The notes: generated from the letters alone by a model not told the origin. A stretch of 43,043 nt of DNA from a bacterium (GCA_021794205.1 JAJYRH010000019.1:1-43043); one strand, 5' to 3'; positions 1 through 7,620 are shown, counted from the stretch's first letter. Numbers and translations are program-made.

Positions 1-528
1 TGAGGGCCGGCGAGTGGTTACGGCGGGTGCGTTTTCCCAAGATATGCTCCTTCTTGAAGGCTCTTTCGCCTTCGACGGAGCGAAGTCACCACTTACGGCG
101 CTGTCCAGCTACCCGGGGCCACCTCTCAGCAATACGTTGTCCGCGATTCGTAAGTAGTATTCGCAATCGCCCTGGAGGGCCGAGTAAATCGGCAGTGGTT
201 TTGCCGATTACCTTGAGGATTCGCGCGCGCGCCAACATTCGCACAGATGGGCCAGGTGGTTCGCCCTTGAGATCGATGAGAACGTTCGGAGCGTTATATG
301 CCAAATCGTAGAGGATGGTACCAAGGAATTTTGCTTTGCAATAGTCCGAGGAGCGACGCGAGCATTTGCAAGCAGACTCCGGAGGAGGGACATCACAACG
401 ACGATCGCCGAAAAATATCCCACCCATCGTATTTTTCTCACATCGAATCCACAGCTAGAAAGGCCGTGCGTGATTTTAGGCTCTCAAAAAGCCAGGACGT
501 CTCGCGGTCGGCCACCTCGTTCCTTTCG
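1..528. other. Region without a confident gene
   Basis: No reading frame here has both a good ribosome-binding site and recognisable protein character. The best candidate is on the minus strand. A frame starting at 441 opens with a signal-peptide-like stretch (MRKIRWVGYFSAIVVVMSLL). A different minus frame between about 340 and 86 has natural-looking composition (for example YNAPNVLIDLKGEPPGPS). Together they could be one small secreted protein broken by a frameshift, but neither matches a family I know. I therefore leave the region unassigned. Confidence 0.4.
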
Positions 529-1173
529 CTAGAACGGGTGTTCTAGATTTTCCCCAAGAACGCGCGGGAACGGAGGCTCGAATTCATACGCCGTTCCATC
601 CGATGCTAGCGCGGGTCCGGCTCCACAGAGCATAAACGGCGGCTTTGGCATGTTGAAGTTCCGAATGGCACGCGCATTCAAGGCTCCAGGCCCCGTCTCG
701 TTGTCAACCAAGACCGACGATCGCATCTCGTGTGGTTTCAGATTTTGAATGAACTCTTCTCCGATTCCGGAATCCAGATAGACACTGAGAACGCGAACGA
801 GTGAAAGCGTTTTGTTCGTCCGATTGAGCACCGTGAGGTAATCCGTCGTTGAATTATTCGCGGATCCAAACGGTTTCGCAAGCTTCATGCTACACGATAG
901 GACGACAACCGGCGCGTCGGGATTCTGGATTGGAACCCCCGGAATCAGGGTCGACGAGCTATTAACAATCGTGGAACGTACGTGCGTGTACTTACCCTGC
1001 GACCAGAACTCCAAGCCGGGAATCACCTGGCCCGGACGCACGTGGCGAATGATGAGATCGCGCTGAGGACGAGGCGACGCAATCCCTTGCCCGCTCGCCC
1101 GCGCACACCCAACAAGCGAAAGCATGAGGAGGGCGACCCCCTGGATTTTCGACCTCGTCGCTCTGCCTACCAT
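529..1173 (-). CDS. Hypothetical lipoprotein
   Basis: A predicted 214-residue secreted lipoprotein of unknown function. The start at 1173 is chosen over upstream methionines because it is preceded by GAGGTG at a suitable distance and begins directly with a signal peptide. A basic start (MVGRATRSK) is followed by a hydrophobic core and the lipobox L-V-G-C near residue 22. The mature part is rich in beta-forming residues with few charged runs, as in an Ig-like or beta-sandwich domain, but I recognise no family. It lies just outside the integrative element that begins at 1293, so it belongs to the chromosomal flank downstream of the ancestral tRNA-Thr gene. Confidence 0.7.
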   Translation of the reverse strand: MVGRATRSKIQGVALLMLSLVGCARASGQGIASPRPQRDLIIRHVRPGQVIPGLEFWSQGKYTHVRSTIVNSSSTLIPGVPIQNPDAPVVVLSCSMKLAKPFGSANNSTTDYLTVLNRTNKTLSLVRVLSVYLDSGIGEEFIQNLKPHEMRSSVLVDNETGPGALNARAIRNFNMPKPPFMLCGAGPALASDGTAYEFEPPFPRVLGENLEHPF

Positions 1174-1292
1174 CGCATCACCTCGCTCTTCACGCTCCAT
1201 CGCCATCACCGTGCACTAGTATGGAAAGCTGGACGCCATCGGGATCGACGAACGTCAAAATCCGGTCGTCAAACGCCGGAGGACGAACTTTC

Positions 1293-1339
1293 TCTGGAGC
1301 CGACGAGCGGACTTGAACCGCTGACCTGCTGATTACGAA
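1293..1339. repeat. attL: 47-bp copy of tRNA-Thr 3' end
   Basis: Identical over 47 bp to 7767-7813. In tRNA terms it covers the anticodon loop, the 3' side of the anticodon stem, the variable loop, the T arm, the acceptor 3' strand and CCA, plus two bases beyond. The missing 5' half shows that this is the copy displaced by integration, not a functional tRNA. The identity stops at the anticodon loop, a common crossover position for tyrosine integrases. Confidence 0.93.
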
Positions 1340-1425
1340 AACTATTCACTCAGTCTGAACCTCGCTATTTTACGCTTATTCTCTTGTACAACGTGCCGAC
1401 TGCTAACATAGTCTATTGACCTTTT

Positions 1426-1447
1426 GGCTATCGTTAGGCTATCATTC
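1426..1447 (+). repeat. Left arm-type direct repeats (GGCTATC)
   Basis: Two abutting 11-bp units, 1426-1436 and 1437-1447, share GGCTATC followed by a T-containing tail and differ at two positions. Closely related units occur at the other end of the element (7598-7620). Short direct repeats flanking both ends of a tyrosine-integrase element are typical arm-binding sites for the integrase N-terminal domain. They may also lie in the promoter of the serine recombinase: TTGACC at 1416-1421 is followed 17 bases later by CTATCA. Confidence 0.55.
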
Positions 1448-1473
1448 GTACAGTACCGGACGGCACTGTACGA
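1446..1473. promoter_or_regulatory. 28-bp inverted repeat upstream of serine recombinase
   Basis: TCGTACAGT (1446-1454) and ACTGTACGA (1465-1473) form a perfect 9-bp inverted repeat around a 10-bp centre, 15 bp before the recombinase start codon. The total length of 28 bp equals the usual size of a crossover subsite bound by a resolvase dimer. It could equally be an operator for autoregulation, since it lies between the probable promoter and the ribosome-binding site. Confidence 0.5.
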
Positions 1474-1488
1474 TAACGGGAGGCAACG

Positions 1489-2217
1489 ATGAGAAAGCGG
1501 ACGGCAAAGAACGGCAGGACAACGGGGCAACGCATGACGGTCGGTTACGTTCGCGTTTCGACCGACGAGCAAGCCGAGAACGGCGTGAGCCTGGGCGCCC
1601 AGGAGGCGAGAATCGCCGCGTATGCGCTCGCGATTGGCTTCGAGGTATCAGAACTCATCCGCGACGCCGGAGCCTCAGCCAAGAGCCTGCAACGGCCTGG
1701 AATAGCTACGCTGCTCGAACGCGTCCGTCGTGACGAGATCGAACGCATTGTCGTCGCCAAGCTCGACCGCCTCACCCGGTCGGTGCGCGACCTCGCCGAC
1801 CTCATCGATCTCTGCGCCAAGCATGACGTGGCGCTGGTAAGCGTCGGCGAAACCCTTGATACCGGGAGCGCGGCGGGCCGGATGGTCGTCTCGATGCTCG
1901 GCGTCGTCGCCCAATGGGAGCGCGAGGCGATTGCAGAACGCACGGCTACCGCGCTCGGGCATAAGCGCCACCAACGCACCGCCTACGGCCCGACGCCGTT
2001 CGGCTACCTCCGTAAAGGCGACCGCCTTCTGCCTGAGACAAACGAACAGCAGGCGCTCCGCGAGGCCGTCCGGCTCGACGAATCCGGCGCGAGCTTCCGC
2101 GCGATCGCGGCGCACCTCACCAAGATCGGTGCAAAGCCGCACCGGGCGACGACGTGGCACGCATCGAGCGTGCGCGCCATGCTCCGAAGCCGCATCGCGA
2201 CCGAGGCCGTCGCGTAG
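1489..2217 (+). CDS. Serine site-specific recombinase (resolvase family)
   Basis: A 242-residue resolvase/invertase-type recombinase that would cut and rejoin DNA through a phosphoserine link. The N-terminal catalytic domain shows YVRVSTDEQ with nucleophile S24, the LDRLTRS motif with conserved arginines near residue 95, and GRMVVSMLGVVAQWERE leading into the long E helix. About 90 residues follow, with the beginning of a recombinase/HTH region (GPTPFGYLRKG, then a basic HTH-like end). It is larger than a minimal resolvase (about 185) but much shorter than large serine integrases (450 or more). The start at 1489 follows GGGAGG with good spacing. It sits at the left end of the tRNA element, beside a 28-bp inverted repeat that may be its site. 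It is probably a resolvase or an accessory switch, because a tyrosine integrase already explains integration. Confidence 0.88.
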   Translation: MRKRTAKNGRTTGQRMTVGYVRVSTDEQAENGVSLGAQEARIAAYALAIGFEVSELIRDAGASAKSLQRPGIATLLERVRRDEIERIVVAKLDRLTRSVRDLADLIDLCAKHDVALVSVGETLDTGSAAGRMVVSMLGVVAQWEREAIAERTATALGHKRHQRTAYGPTPFGYLRKGDRLLPETNEQQALREAVRLDESGASFRAIAAHLTKIGAKPHRATTWHASSVRAMLRSRIATEAVA

Positions 2218-2323
2218 GGGAAACGAAGGAACGTCGAATCGAAAAGTTAACGGTATGACTGGCACCGTCGATAAAATCGCGGGGGTGACGCGGATTCCCG
2301 AGGCAGAACAAAGGAGTAGGCAA

Positions 2324-2914
2324 ATGACACATTACCTTCGATCCGTTGCATTCGTCGTAGCAATCGTTTCTCTCGGCTGTACTGTGGCCGCCTGCTCTCG
2401 CATCGGAGGAAGCAGCAGCACCGAAGCCTCGCAGGACTCTGATTCCTCGAGCGCCGTACTCGCAAAGGCTGACGAATTATTAGAGGCAAAACACGGGCCG
2501 ACCGCGACGCAGATGGCGGGCAACGCCAACAAGTGGAGAGAAAGCTACGTTCATTTCCCCTGCAAAATTATCAACGTAGTGAACGGGCCCGCTGCAAACG
2601 CAACATGCGGCAGGGGCGTAACCGCGACGTTTACGTCTAGTGTGCCAGCCATTCCTAATGTTGACTATTCTGACCCCAATGCCTATCGTAGTGCATTAAA
2701 CAGAGCGATTAAGCAATCGGAGAGAGGTGCTGAGCGGCAGATGGCCGTGATGCAGGATCAAGCGATGGTCGTTCTCGTAGGCGACAAAGTGGCGAATTTT
2801 GACGGAGGCCAGATCGTCACTATCACGGGTCAGGTTCTTGGAGATCAGCAGGGAAGGAACGCGATGGGAATGACCTTATCGTATCCAACCGTGCGTGTAG
2901 ATTACGCTGAATGA
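2324..2914 (+). CDS. Hypothetical lipoprotein of the integrative element
   Basis: A 196-residue lipoprotein of unknown role. The start at 2324 is supported by AAGGAG seven bases upstream. The signal peptide (MTHYLRSVAFVVAIVSLG) ends in a V-A-A-C lipobox, followed by a serine-rich linker. The C-terminal part (residues about 75-196) contains alternating beta strands such as VVLVGDKVANFDGGQIVTIT and ends in VRVDYAE, compatible with an OB-fold of the tRNA_anti-like type, but this is a weak impression. It lies 106 bp downstream of the serine recombinase on the same strand and may be cargo. Base composition is less GC-rich than the chromosomal core genes, which fits horizontal transfer. Confidence 0.75.
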   Translation: MTHYLRSVAFVVAIVSLGCTVAACSRIGGSSSTEASQDSDSSSAVLAKADELLEAKHGPTATQMAGNANKWRESYVHFPCKIINVVNGPAANATCGRGVTATFTSSVPAIPNVDYSDPNAYRSALNRAIKQSERGAERQMAVMQDQAMVVLVGDKVANFDGGQIVTITGQVLGDQQGRNAMGMTLSYPTVRVDYAE

Positions 2915-3239
2915 CAGTCGTAACGAACGCGCATCGGTCACCAGCCTAATGAAACGTTGCCGGTAATGCGAGCGCAAGATTCGCTTCGAAGCCATGTTGT
3001 GCAGATTCCGCACGAGGGAGGCACGACCGCTTGGCAATCGGTGGGCGAATCCTAGTCACAAACATCGAGCTAGCAGCTCCCGCAAGCGTAACTACTTCGC
3101 GGAGGCCAAGGCTGAACGGATTTCGGCTCGATCCTCGTGGAGCCGACGGTAGAGCGTATCGAGCGAGCCGGAAGGACCAAACCCTCCTGGCCCGCACTAA
3201 TGAACCTCACGGCTGCTCAAGGGTAGATGCAGGGCGAAG
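2915..3239. other. Non-coding gap inside the element
   Basis: A 325-bp gap between two converging genes. No frame has a ribosome-binding site with convincing composition, and I see no clear terminator hairpin with a T-run. In satellites and plasmids such a gap beside the replication and terS-like module could hold a replication origin, but I see no iteron series here. Confidence 0.4.
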
Positions 3240-3785
3240 TCAACGCACCCCATCTGTTTTGGCAGGGGGGCGTCCGGGTCGGAGCTGCAAGCCTTCGGTC
3301 GTTGTTACCGCGCGCGTTGTTACCGCGCGCTCGGCCTCGATCTCGGCGCTGGGCGACGGGAGAAAACGCCGCGCCGGTGCGTCGATCATCGAAAGCAGCC
3401 GAACCGCTGCGTCGAACCGCAGACGGTCGTCGCGCACCATCTCGACGCGCTGCTCTCCGTACCCCGCTCCGACGACGACGGCGCGCTCGGCGGCGAGCGC
3501 GGTCCTCGCCAAGGATTCGATGAGTGCCGAGAACAGGTCAATTTGGCGGCCGTCTTGGTCGGTTACGGGGACATGCCGTCCTAAAACCGTCAGCGCCTTA
3601 CGCATCCTCGGCGAACCTAACGACTCCGCCACCGAACTCTTACTAACTCCCTCGGTTCGTGCGATCTGACGGATGCTTTGCCCTTCAAGTCGCGCAAGGA
3701 CTCGTGTTCTTTGCTTTGAGGTGAGCGCTTGGAGTGCCACTTCGGCCTCCGTTTTCAACTCAGAGGCAGCGCCGGTTTTCTTCAC
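3240..3785 (-). CDS. HTH protein, terminase-small-subunit-like
   Basis: A predicted 181-residue DNA-binding protein, last gene of the leftward operon. I place the start at a GTG at 3785 because it forms a GTGA overlap with the preceding ATPase stop and is preceded by GAGGTGG at the right distance. An ATG at 3800 is poorer. Residues about 17-60 form a helix-turn-helix (LTSKQRTRVLARLEGQSIRQ, then EGVSKSSVAESL). The central region includes DDRLRFDAAVRLLSMID, similar to the helical segment of phage terminase small subunits. The C-terminus is low-complexity and basic and contains a duplicated RAVTT. In phage satellites a TerS at this position redirects helper-phage packaging. A transcriptional regulator is the alternative. 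The functional call is tentative. Confidence 0.7.
   Translation of the reverse strand: MKKTGAASELKTEAEVALQALTSKQRTRVLARLEGQSIRQIARTEGVSKSSVAESLGSPRMRKALTVLGRHVPVTDQDGRQIDLFSALIESLARTALAAERAVVVGAGYGEQRVEMVRDDRLRFDAAVRLLSMIDAPARRFLPSPSAEIEAERAVTTRAVTTTEGLQLRPGRPPAKTDGVR
3301..3330. repeat. Perfect 15-bp tandem duplication
   Basis: GTTGTTACCGCGCGC is repeated twice without a gap (3301-3315 and 3316-3330), inside the C-terminal coding region of the HTH/TerS-like gene. Because the unit is 15 bp it keeps frame and duplicates the peptide RAVTT. It may be replication slippage, or a repeated DNA site in cis. Confidence 0.85.
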
Positions 3786-5068
3786 GATACCACCTCGCAT
3801 GACGCGCAGACAAAGCCTTCGCCAGTTGGGTAGCAGCGTGCAATTCGCCTGCAACGCTCGCAGAGCTTTCCATCTCTGCTAAGTAGCCGATCCATGCCGA
3901 CTCCACTACCGTTCGTGCCATTCGTGCCCGCTGTGCCACGGGAATTATCGTGGCACAATTGGCCATTTGTGGCACGAACGGGGTCGTCTCTGTTGTCGGG
4001 CGGTATCCAAAGCGACCCCTCACCAAACCCTCGCCGCTGCATTTTGACGCCCATTCCCTTGGCAGCGCGATAAAGCGTCCGGCGGGAAATCCGATGTTTT
4101 TCTGCGGCCTCGGAGACGGTACCCGCAGGTGTCGGTTCGGCCAGAAAGCCTCGGAGAAACTCTTCGGCAACATCACGCTCGGTTCGATCCTCAGGAGCGC
4201 GGTCAGACATCGCTTCATCGGCGGTGACGTCGACGATTTCGCCCCAGCGAGCACGCCCGACGGTGCGCTCGAAGCCATCGATCGGTACGCCTTCAATAGT
4301 AAAGCAGATCGTCGGGCCGATCTCGCCTACATTGCTTCCCGCGTGCGCAAACAGACGACGTGCCCCGGTTTCATCGTCGCGGTCAACTGCGACGCTAATT
4401 GTCGAGCGCGCCAACGATGCGAACCCTGCCGAACCCATTCCACGGTCGAGAGCCCTCGCTTCCGTCTTTCGGACATGGCGAACGATCGGCGCGCCAATAT
4501 CGAGGCGCCGAACCATCGCGACGAACGGAAGCATTGTCGAATATGCCTCGGTATACGAGTTGGAGTCACGGACCCCAAGAACGCCGAAGGTGCCGTCAAC
4601 GCACACAAGCGCGGCCTCATCCTCGCGCAAGCCTCGCTCTATCCCGTCAAGATCAGTGAGAAACGACGGAAGCGCTTCTTCGCCGCCGTCCTCTACGCGA
4701 ATGATACTCACGCGCGAAAGATCGGCTTGAGCGGCTATAAGGCGCGGAATTATTGTCCGCTCGGGGCTGTCCTCACATGTGAGTATAACGCATCGACCGA
4801 GGTCCACGGTCGCCCCGGTCGGGAATGATTCGCCGTGCGTGATTCGCGCGATGATGTCGCAGAGCGCCATCGTCTTTCCACTTTTAGTAACGCCTTCGAT
4901 CCAAGTCGCTTCGCCGCGCGGAATATAGGGTGCGAGCACGAACCGCGTCTCGACTGGCGGAATACTCAAGGCGGGAACGAGACGAACCGTTCGAGCGGAA
5001 TAACCGGCTTCGCTTTGCGCTGCACGCGGTGTGAGCGCAAGTCGGTCGAATATGTCGCTTCCGTTCAT
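3782..5068 (-). CDS. RepA-like AAA ATPase (AAA_25 type) with zinc ribbon
   Basis: A 428-residue RecA/AAA-fold ATPase, probably the replication helicase/initiator of the element. Start 5068 is chosen because ATGA overlaps the stop of the preceding gene. The Walker A motif GVTKSGKT lies at residues 59-66 and a Walker B-like strand (AALVCVDG) near 150. A later segment, RKTEARALDRGMGSAG, resembles the arginine/serine-rich sensor region of RepA/AAA_25 proteins. After the ATPase core comes an HTH (GTVSEAAEKHRISRRTLYRA, about residues 325-345). The extreme C-terminus has two CxxC pairs (CERC, CASC), a likely zinc ribbon for DNA or primase contacts. It is third in a four-gene translationally coupled operon after an excisionase-like gene. 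The family match is good; the replication role is inferred from family and context. Confidence 0.83.
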   Translation of the reverse strand: MNGSDIFDRLALTPRAAQSEAGYSARTVRLVPALSIPPVETRFVLAPYIPRGEATWIEGVTKSGKTMALCDIIARITHGESFPTGATVDLGRCVILTCEDSPERTIIPRLIAAQADLSRVSIIRVEDGGEEALPSFLTDLDGIERGLREDEAALVCVDGTFGVLGVRDSNSYTEAYSTMLPFVAMVRRLDIGAPIVRHVRKTEARALDRGMGSAGFASLARSTISVAVDRDDETGARRLFAHAGSNVGEIGPTICFTIEGVPIDGFERTVGRARWGEIVDVTADEAMSDRAPEDRTERDVAEEFLRGFLAEPTPAGTVSEAAEKHRISRRTLYRAAKGMGVKMQRRGFGEGSLWIPPDNRDDPVRATNGQLCHDNSRGTAGTNGTNGSGVGMDRLLSRDGKLCERCRRIARCYPTGEGFVCASCEVVS

Positions 5069-5439
5069 CGAATGGACCCGCGCTGCTTCCGTTGGAGAGC
5101 AAGAAGCTTTGCCGCCTCCCGATCCCTGCGGACTTGTTCCGCGCGTACGTCGGCAAGCGCGTATTCCAGAAGGCACTTATGCCACGGATCCTCCGCCTCG
5201 AAACAATAATCCGGAGTCGTTTCGCCAATTCGTGCCCGTTCGATCGCGGCAGCGATTTCAGCTCGACGCGCGCCCTGCTCTTCCTCAGATTTCTGCGAGG
5301 CGATCATGCGGCCCAGGATCGCGCTGTTGATTTCTTCCCTTGCTGATCGTGTAGGCGGCGTGTTAGGATTCGAAAGAACTCCATCATCTTCTTCGCCCGT
5401 CGTTTGCAGCGGCGGGCTTTTTCGTTCGTTTTCTTTCAT
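5065..5439 (-). CDS. Small charged hypothetical protein
   Basis: A 124-residue soluble protein of unknown function. The start at 5439 forms an ATGA overlap with the upstream excisionase-like gene, and its stop forms an ATGA overlap with the downstream ATPase. The three are therefore translated from one message and probably coupled. The sequence is highly charged and likely helical (residues about 40-75 and 95-124 are Arg/Glu/Ala-rich), with a short aromatic patch, PDYCFEAEDPWHKC, in the middle. Proteins of this kind between xis and rep genes are often replication or control accessories, but nothing specific can be assigned. Confidence 0.75.
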   Translation of the reverse strand: MKENERKSPPLQTTGEEDDGVLSNPNTPPTRSAREEINSAILGRMIASQKSEEEQGARRAEIAAAIERARIGETTPDYCFEAEDPWHKCLLEYALADVRAEQVRRDREAAKLLALQRKQRGSIR

Positions 5440-5633
5440 TGCGCCACGCCCTCGCAAAGAATGCGATCCACCTCGGCGCGTGGGATCCGTACACTTGTGC
5501 GCAACCTAACCGCCCGAATTTTCCCGCCATAAATCAAACCCCAGACCGTCGACACTGATAAGGCGAGCACGCGTGCTGCCTCCGGCACCCGGTAGAGTTG
5601 CGCCTCCGGTGGCGCGGTTTTTGCAATGTTCAT
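5436..5633 (-). CDS. Excisionase-like HTH protein
   Basis: A 65-residue DNA-binding protein of the excisionase/MerR-like HTH_17 type. The sequence reads YRVPEAARVLALSVSTVWGL, then YGGKIRAVRLRTSVRIPRAEVD, which is the usual winged-helix pattern (helix-turn-helix, strand with Arg, then the R-I-P-R wing before a final helix). AGGAAGGA stands just ahead of the ATG. It is the first gene of the leftward operon, divergent from the regulator-integrase operon, where a Xis or a Str-like activator would be expected. It would act with the integrase in excision or as a regulator; the sequence does not separate these. Confidence 0.82.
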   Translation of the reverse strand: MNIAKTAPPEAQLYRVPEAARVLALSVSTVWGLIYGGKIRAVRLRTSVRIPRAEVDRILCEGVAQ

Positions 5634-5725
5634 TTGGTCCTTCCTTTCGCGTCACGCGACGCAACGCTATCGTAAGCCGCGGCACGGCACAGGATCGGGT
5701 ATAACAACTCAGAATATACAAATTT
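5634..5725. promoter_or_regulatory. Divergent control region of the element
   Basis: A 92-bp gap between two diverging operons. It includes an AT-rich part with TATAAC at 5700-5705. ACTCA at 5707-5711 is inverted relative to TGAGT at 5727-5731, with the palindrome CAAATTTG (5719-5726) between them. A further TGAGTC follows at 5739-5744. The arrangement looks like operators for a regulator that controls both arms. The rightward gene has no ribosome-binding site ahead of its GTG, so its message may be leaderless or its true start may lie further inside. Confidence 0.5.
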
Positions 5726-6442
5726 GTGAGTCGTATTTTGAGTCGCGGGCGGCGCAGTAAAGAACGTGTTCCAAAATCAGCAGATAAGCGAATTCGGGAG
5801 CTTATCAGCGGCGTCCGCCGTGCCTGTAACTATAAATATGCCGATGTGGACCGGGAAATTAAGAAAGGCGAACGTTGGACGCAGAACGCATTCAATCGGG
5901 GCACGCCGCTCGCAACTGACGCCGCATGTATTTTACTCTCGTGGGCCGCGTCAAAGGACAAGATGCTCGACAAGACGACTGTCAATCGTATCGCGTTCGA
6001 GGTTGCGGCTCTAAAGCCGGCCGGGCGTGGAATAAATCCAGTTCCACTCCTTGTTCTCGCTCGTGATATTGAGCGCGTTTCCGATGCGTTCGACGAATAT
6101 CTCAAAGAGCGGAGCCGCAGCAGTGCGGCCAAGGGGCTGCTCAAGGAGTTTCTAAAGAGGCCGCCTGTGAAGCCAGCGGCAAAGCCCATTAGTTCGAAGA
6201 AAGGTCGAACGGATATCTACTCCTACGCGCGATTGTGCGCTTTCGAACTTGCGATCGAGGTCCGAGAGCGCGTCGCTAAGAGACAACAAACATCTCCGCT
6301 AAAGATCATGGGAGAGGGGAAGACACTCGAACTCGCGGCCGATGATCTCCACTCGATTATTTTGGTTCTCGAAGCCATCGATGATCCGCGGGCGTTTGAT
6401 TGGCCGACCGGCGCGCAACGAAGGAAGGTTCGAGGTGGCTAA
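5726..6442 (+). CDS. Hypothetical protein, putative element regulator
   Basis: A 238-residue protein of unknown family. The GTG start at 5726 lacks a visible ribosome-binding site, so a leaderless start or a later start is possible. The N-terminal 60 residues are basic and include an HTH-like pattern (RELISGVRRACNYKYADVDR, then FNRGTPLATDAACILLSW). The middle is helical with many Arg and Lys residues, and a Pro/Lys-rich linker (KRPPVKPAAKP) leads to a C-terminal helical domain. Its 3' end overlaps the integrase start by 8 bp, so the two are co-transcribed. The gene diverges from the xis-rep operon. This is the position of the master repressor (Stl/CI role) in satellites and prophages, but that role is inferred from position. 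Confidence 0.7.
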   Translation: MSRILSRGRRSKERVPKSADKRIRELISGVRRACNYKYADVDREIKKGERWTQNAFNRGTPLATDAACILLSWAASKDKMLDKTTVNRIAFEVAALKPAGRGINPVPLLVLARDIERVSDAFDEYLKERSRSSAAKGLLKEFLKRPPVKPAAKPISSKKGRTDIYSYARLCAFELAIEVRERVAKRQQTSPLKIMGEGKTLELAADDLHSIILVLEAIDDPRAFDWPTGAQRRKVRGG

Positions 6443-7577
6443 AGCAAGGCGTGGGCGCGGAGAGGGCGCAGTTTACTACGTCGAGGCGCGCGGCGAATGG
6501 TGCGCGAGCATTTCGTTCGGGGTTGATCCGCAAACCAGAAAGCGGGTTCGACGCACGCTGTATGGTCGAAGCAAGAAAGAAGTGCAGCAGCGCTTGAGCG
6601 ATCTTCGGCACCGCACGGGTGCTGAACTCGCGAATCGGCACTCACCGACGATACGGGAGTTTATTGAAGGCTGGCTCGAACGGGAAGTAAAGCCGAACCG
6701 ACGCGCGACGACGTACCGCAGCTATGAAGGAGTCGTGCGATTGCACGTTCTGCCGTTCATCGGATCAGTTCGCGTGAATATCGCGACGCCTTCGGATATT
6801 GAACGATGCGTCGCTATCGTTCGCGAGCGTACCGGTGCCTCGATGGCAGCGAAGACTCGCACGCTGCTCCACCGCGTCTTTCAGCGCGCCGTCGCGCTGG
6901 AGATCACCGCACGAAACCCGGTCGCCGCCGTCGAGGCCCCGACGCATGAGAAGGCGCCGATGCAGTTCCTCGACGCCGAGCAAGTTCGCGCGCTTCTCGA
7001 CGCGGCACGCGGCGACCGGCTCGAAGCGCTTGCAGTAGTTTTAGTGACGACCGGCCTACGCGTCGGGGAAACGCTTGCGTTGCGCTGGTGCGACGTCGAT
7101 ACGGCGCGGCGAACGATCCGCGTCGAGCGGACTGCGCAGGAATCGATCGGCGCGATCGTCTTCACCGCACCAAAGACGAAGGCCGGAACGCGGACGGTCG
7201 CGCTCGGCGCGCTCGCAGTTGGGGCGCTGCGCAGACGCCGAACGCTTGCAGAACGGGAAGGATTCGCAGCCCCTGGCGATCTCATCTTTCCGACGTTAGC
7301 CGGAACGGCACAACGCAAAAGCAACTTGCACCGTCGCTGGTGGCACCCGCTGCTTGAGAAGGCTGCTCTCCCGCGAATCCGCTTGCACGATCTGCGCCAT
7401 AGCGCCGCATCCTTGAGTCTCGCCGCAGGCACGAACGCCCGGGTTGTCTCCGAGCGGCTAGGGCACGCCGACCCAAGCCTCACGCAGCGGGTCTATCAGC
7501 ATACCGTCGATAGCCTCCACCGGGCCGACGCGGAGGCTGTCGATGCCCTCCTAAGCCCCAAAAGACGCCCTCGGTGA
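6435..7577 (+). CDS. int: Tyrosine-family integrase
   Basis: A 380-residue tyrosine recombinase that integrates and excises the element at tRNA-Thr. The GTG start at 6435 is supported by AAGGAAGG six bases upstream and overlaps the preceding gene. Residues 1-60 form a basic arm-binding domain (KARRGRGEGAVYYVEARGEW). A SAM-like core-binding domain follows (about 70-150), then the catalytic domain. It has R209 in TTGLRVGETLALRW, H318 and R321 in LHDLRHSAASLSLAAG, H344 in ERLGHADPSL and the nucleophile Y354 in RVYQHT. All catalytic positions are intact and the length is typical for phage or island integrases. It lies 190 bp from the attR repeat, with arm-like repeats in between. Confidence 0.95.
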   Translation: MAKARRGRGEGAVYYVEARGEWCASISFGVDPQTRKRVRRTLYGRSKKEVQQRLSDLRHRTGAELANRHSPTIREFIEGWLEREVKPNRRATTYRSYEGVVRLHVLPFIGSVRVNIATPSDIERCVAIVRERTGASMAAKTRTLLHRVFQRAVALEITARNPVAAVEAPTHEKAPMQFLDAEQVRALLDAARGDRLEALAVVLVTTGLRVGETLALRWCDVDTARRTIRVERTAQESIGAIVFTAPKTKAGTRTVALGALAVGALRRRRTLAEREGFAAPGDLIFPTLAGTAQRKSNLHRRWWHPLLEKAALPRIRLHDLRHSAASLSLAAGTNARVVSERLGHADPSLTQRVYQHTVDSLHRADAEAVDALLSPKRRPR

Positions 7578-7597
7578 AAATCGCTTTCTGCGAGATT

Positions 7598-7620
7598 GGC
7601 TGTCATGTAGGCTATCATGG
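7598..7620 (+). repeat. Right arm-type direct repeats (GGCTRTCAT)
   Basis: GGCTGTCATG (7598-7607) and GGCTATCATGG (7610-7620) are close relatives of the pair at 1426-1447 and have the same orientation. They lie between the integrase stop and attR. Presence at both ends of the element supports integrase arm sites rather than chance. Confidence 0.55.

Noticed and set aside
86-427. Minus-strand frames that might form a small secreted protein
   Set aside because: Two frames would need joining by a frameshift, and no family is recognised.
1293-1339. A second tRNA gene
   Set aside because: Only the 3' part is present; the 5' acceptor strand and D arm are missing, so it is the displaced att copy.
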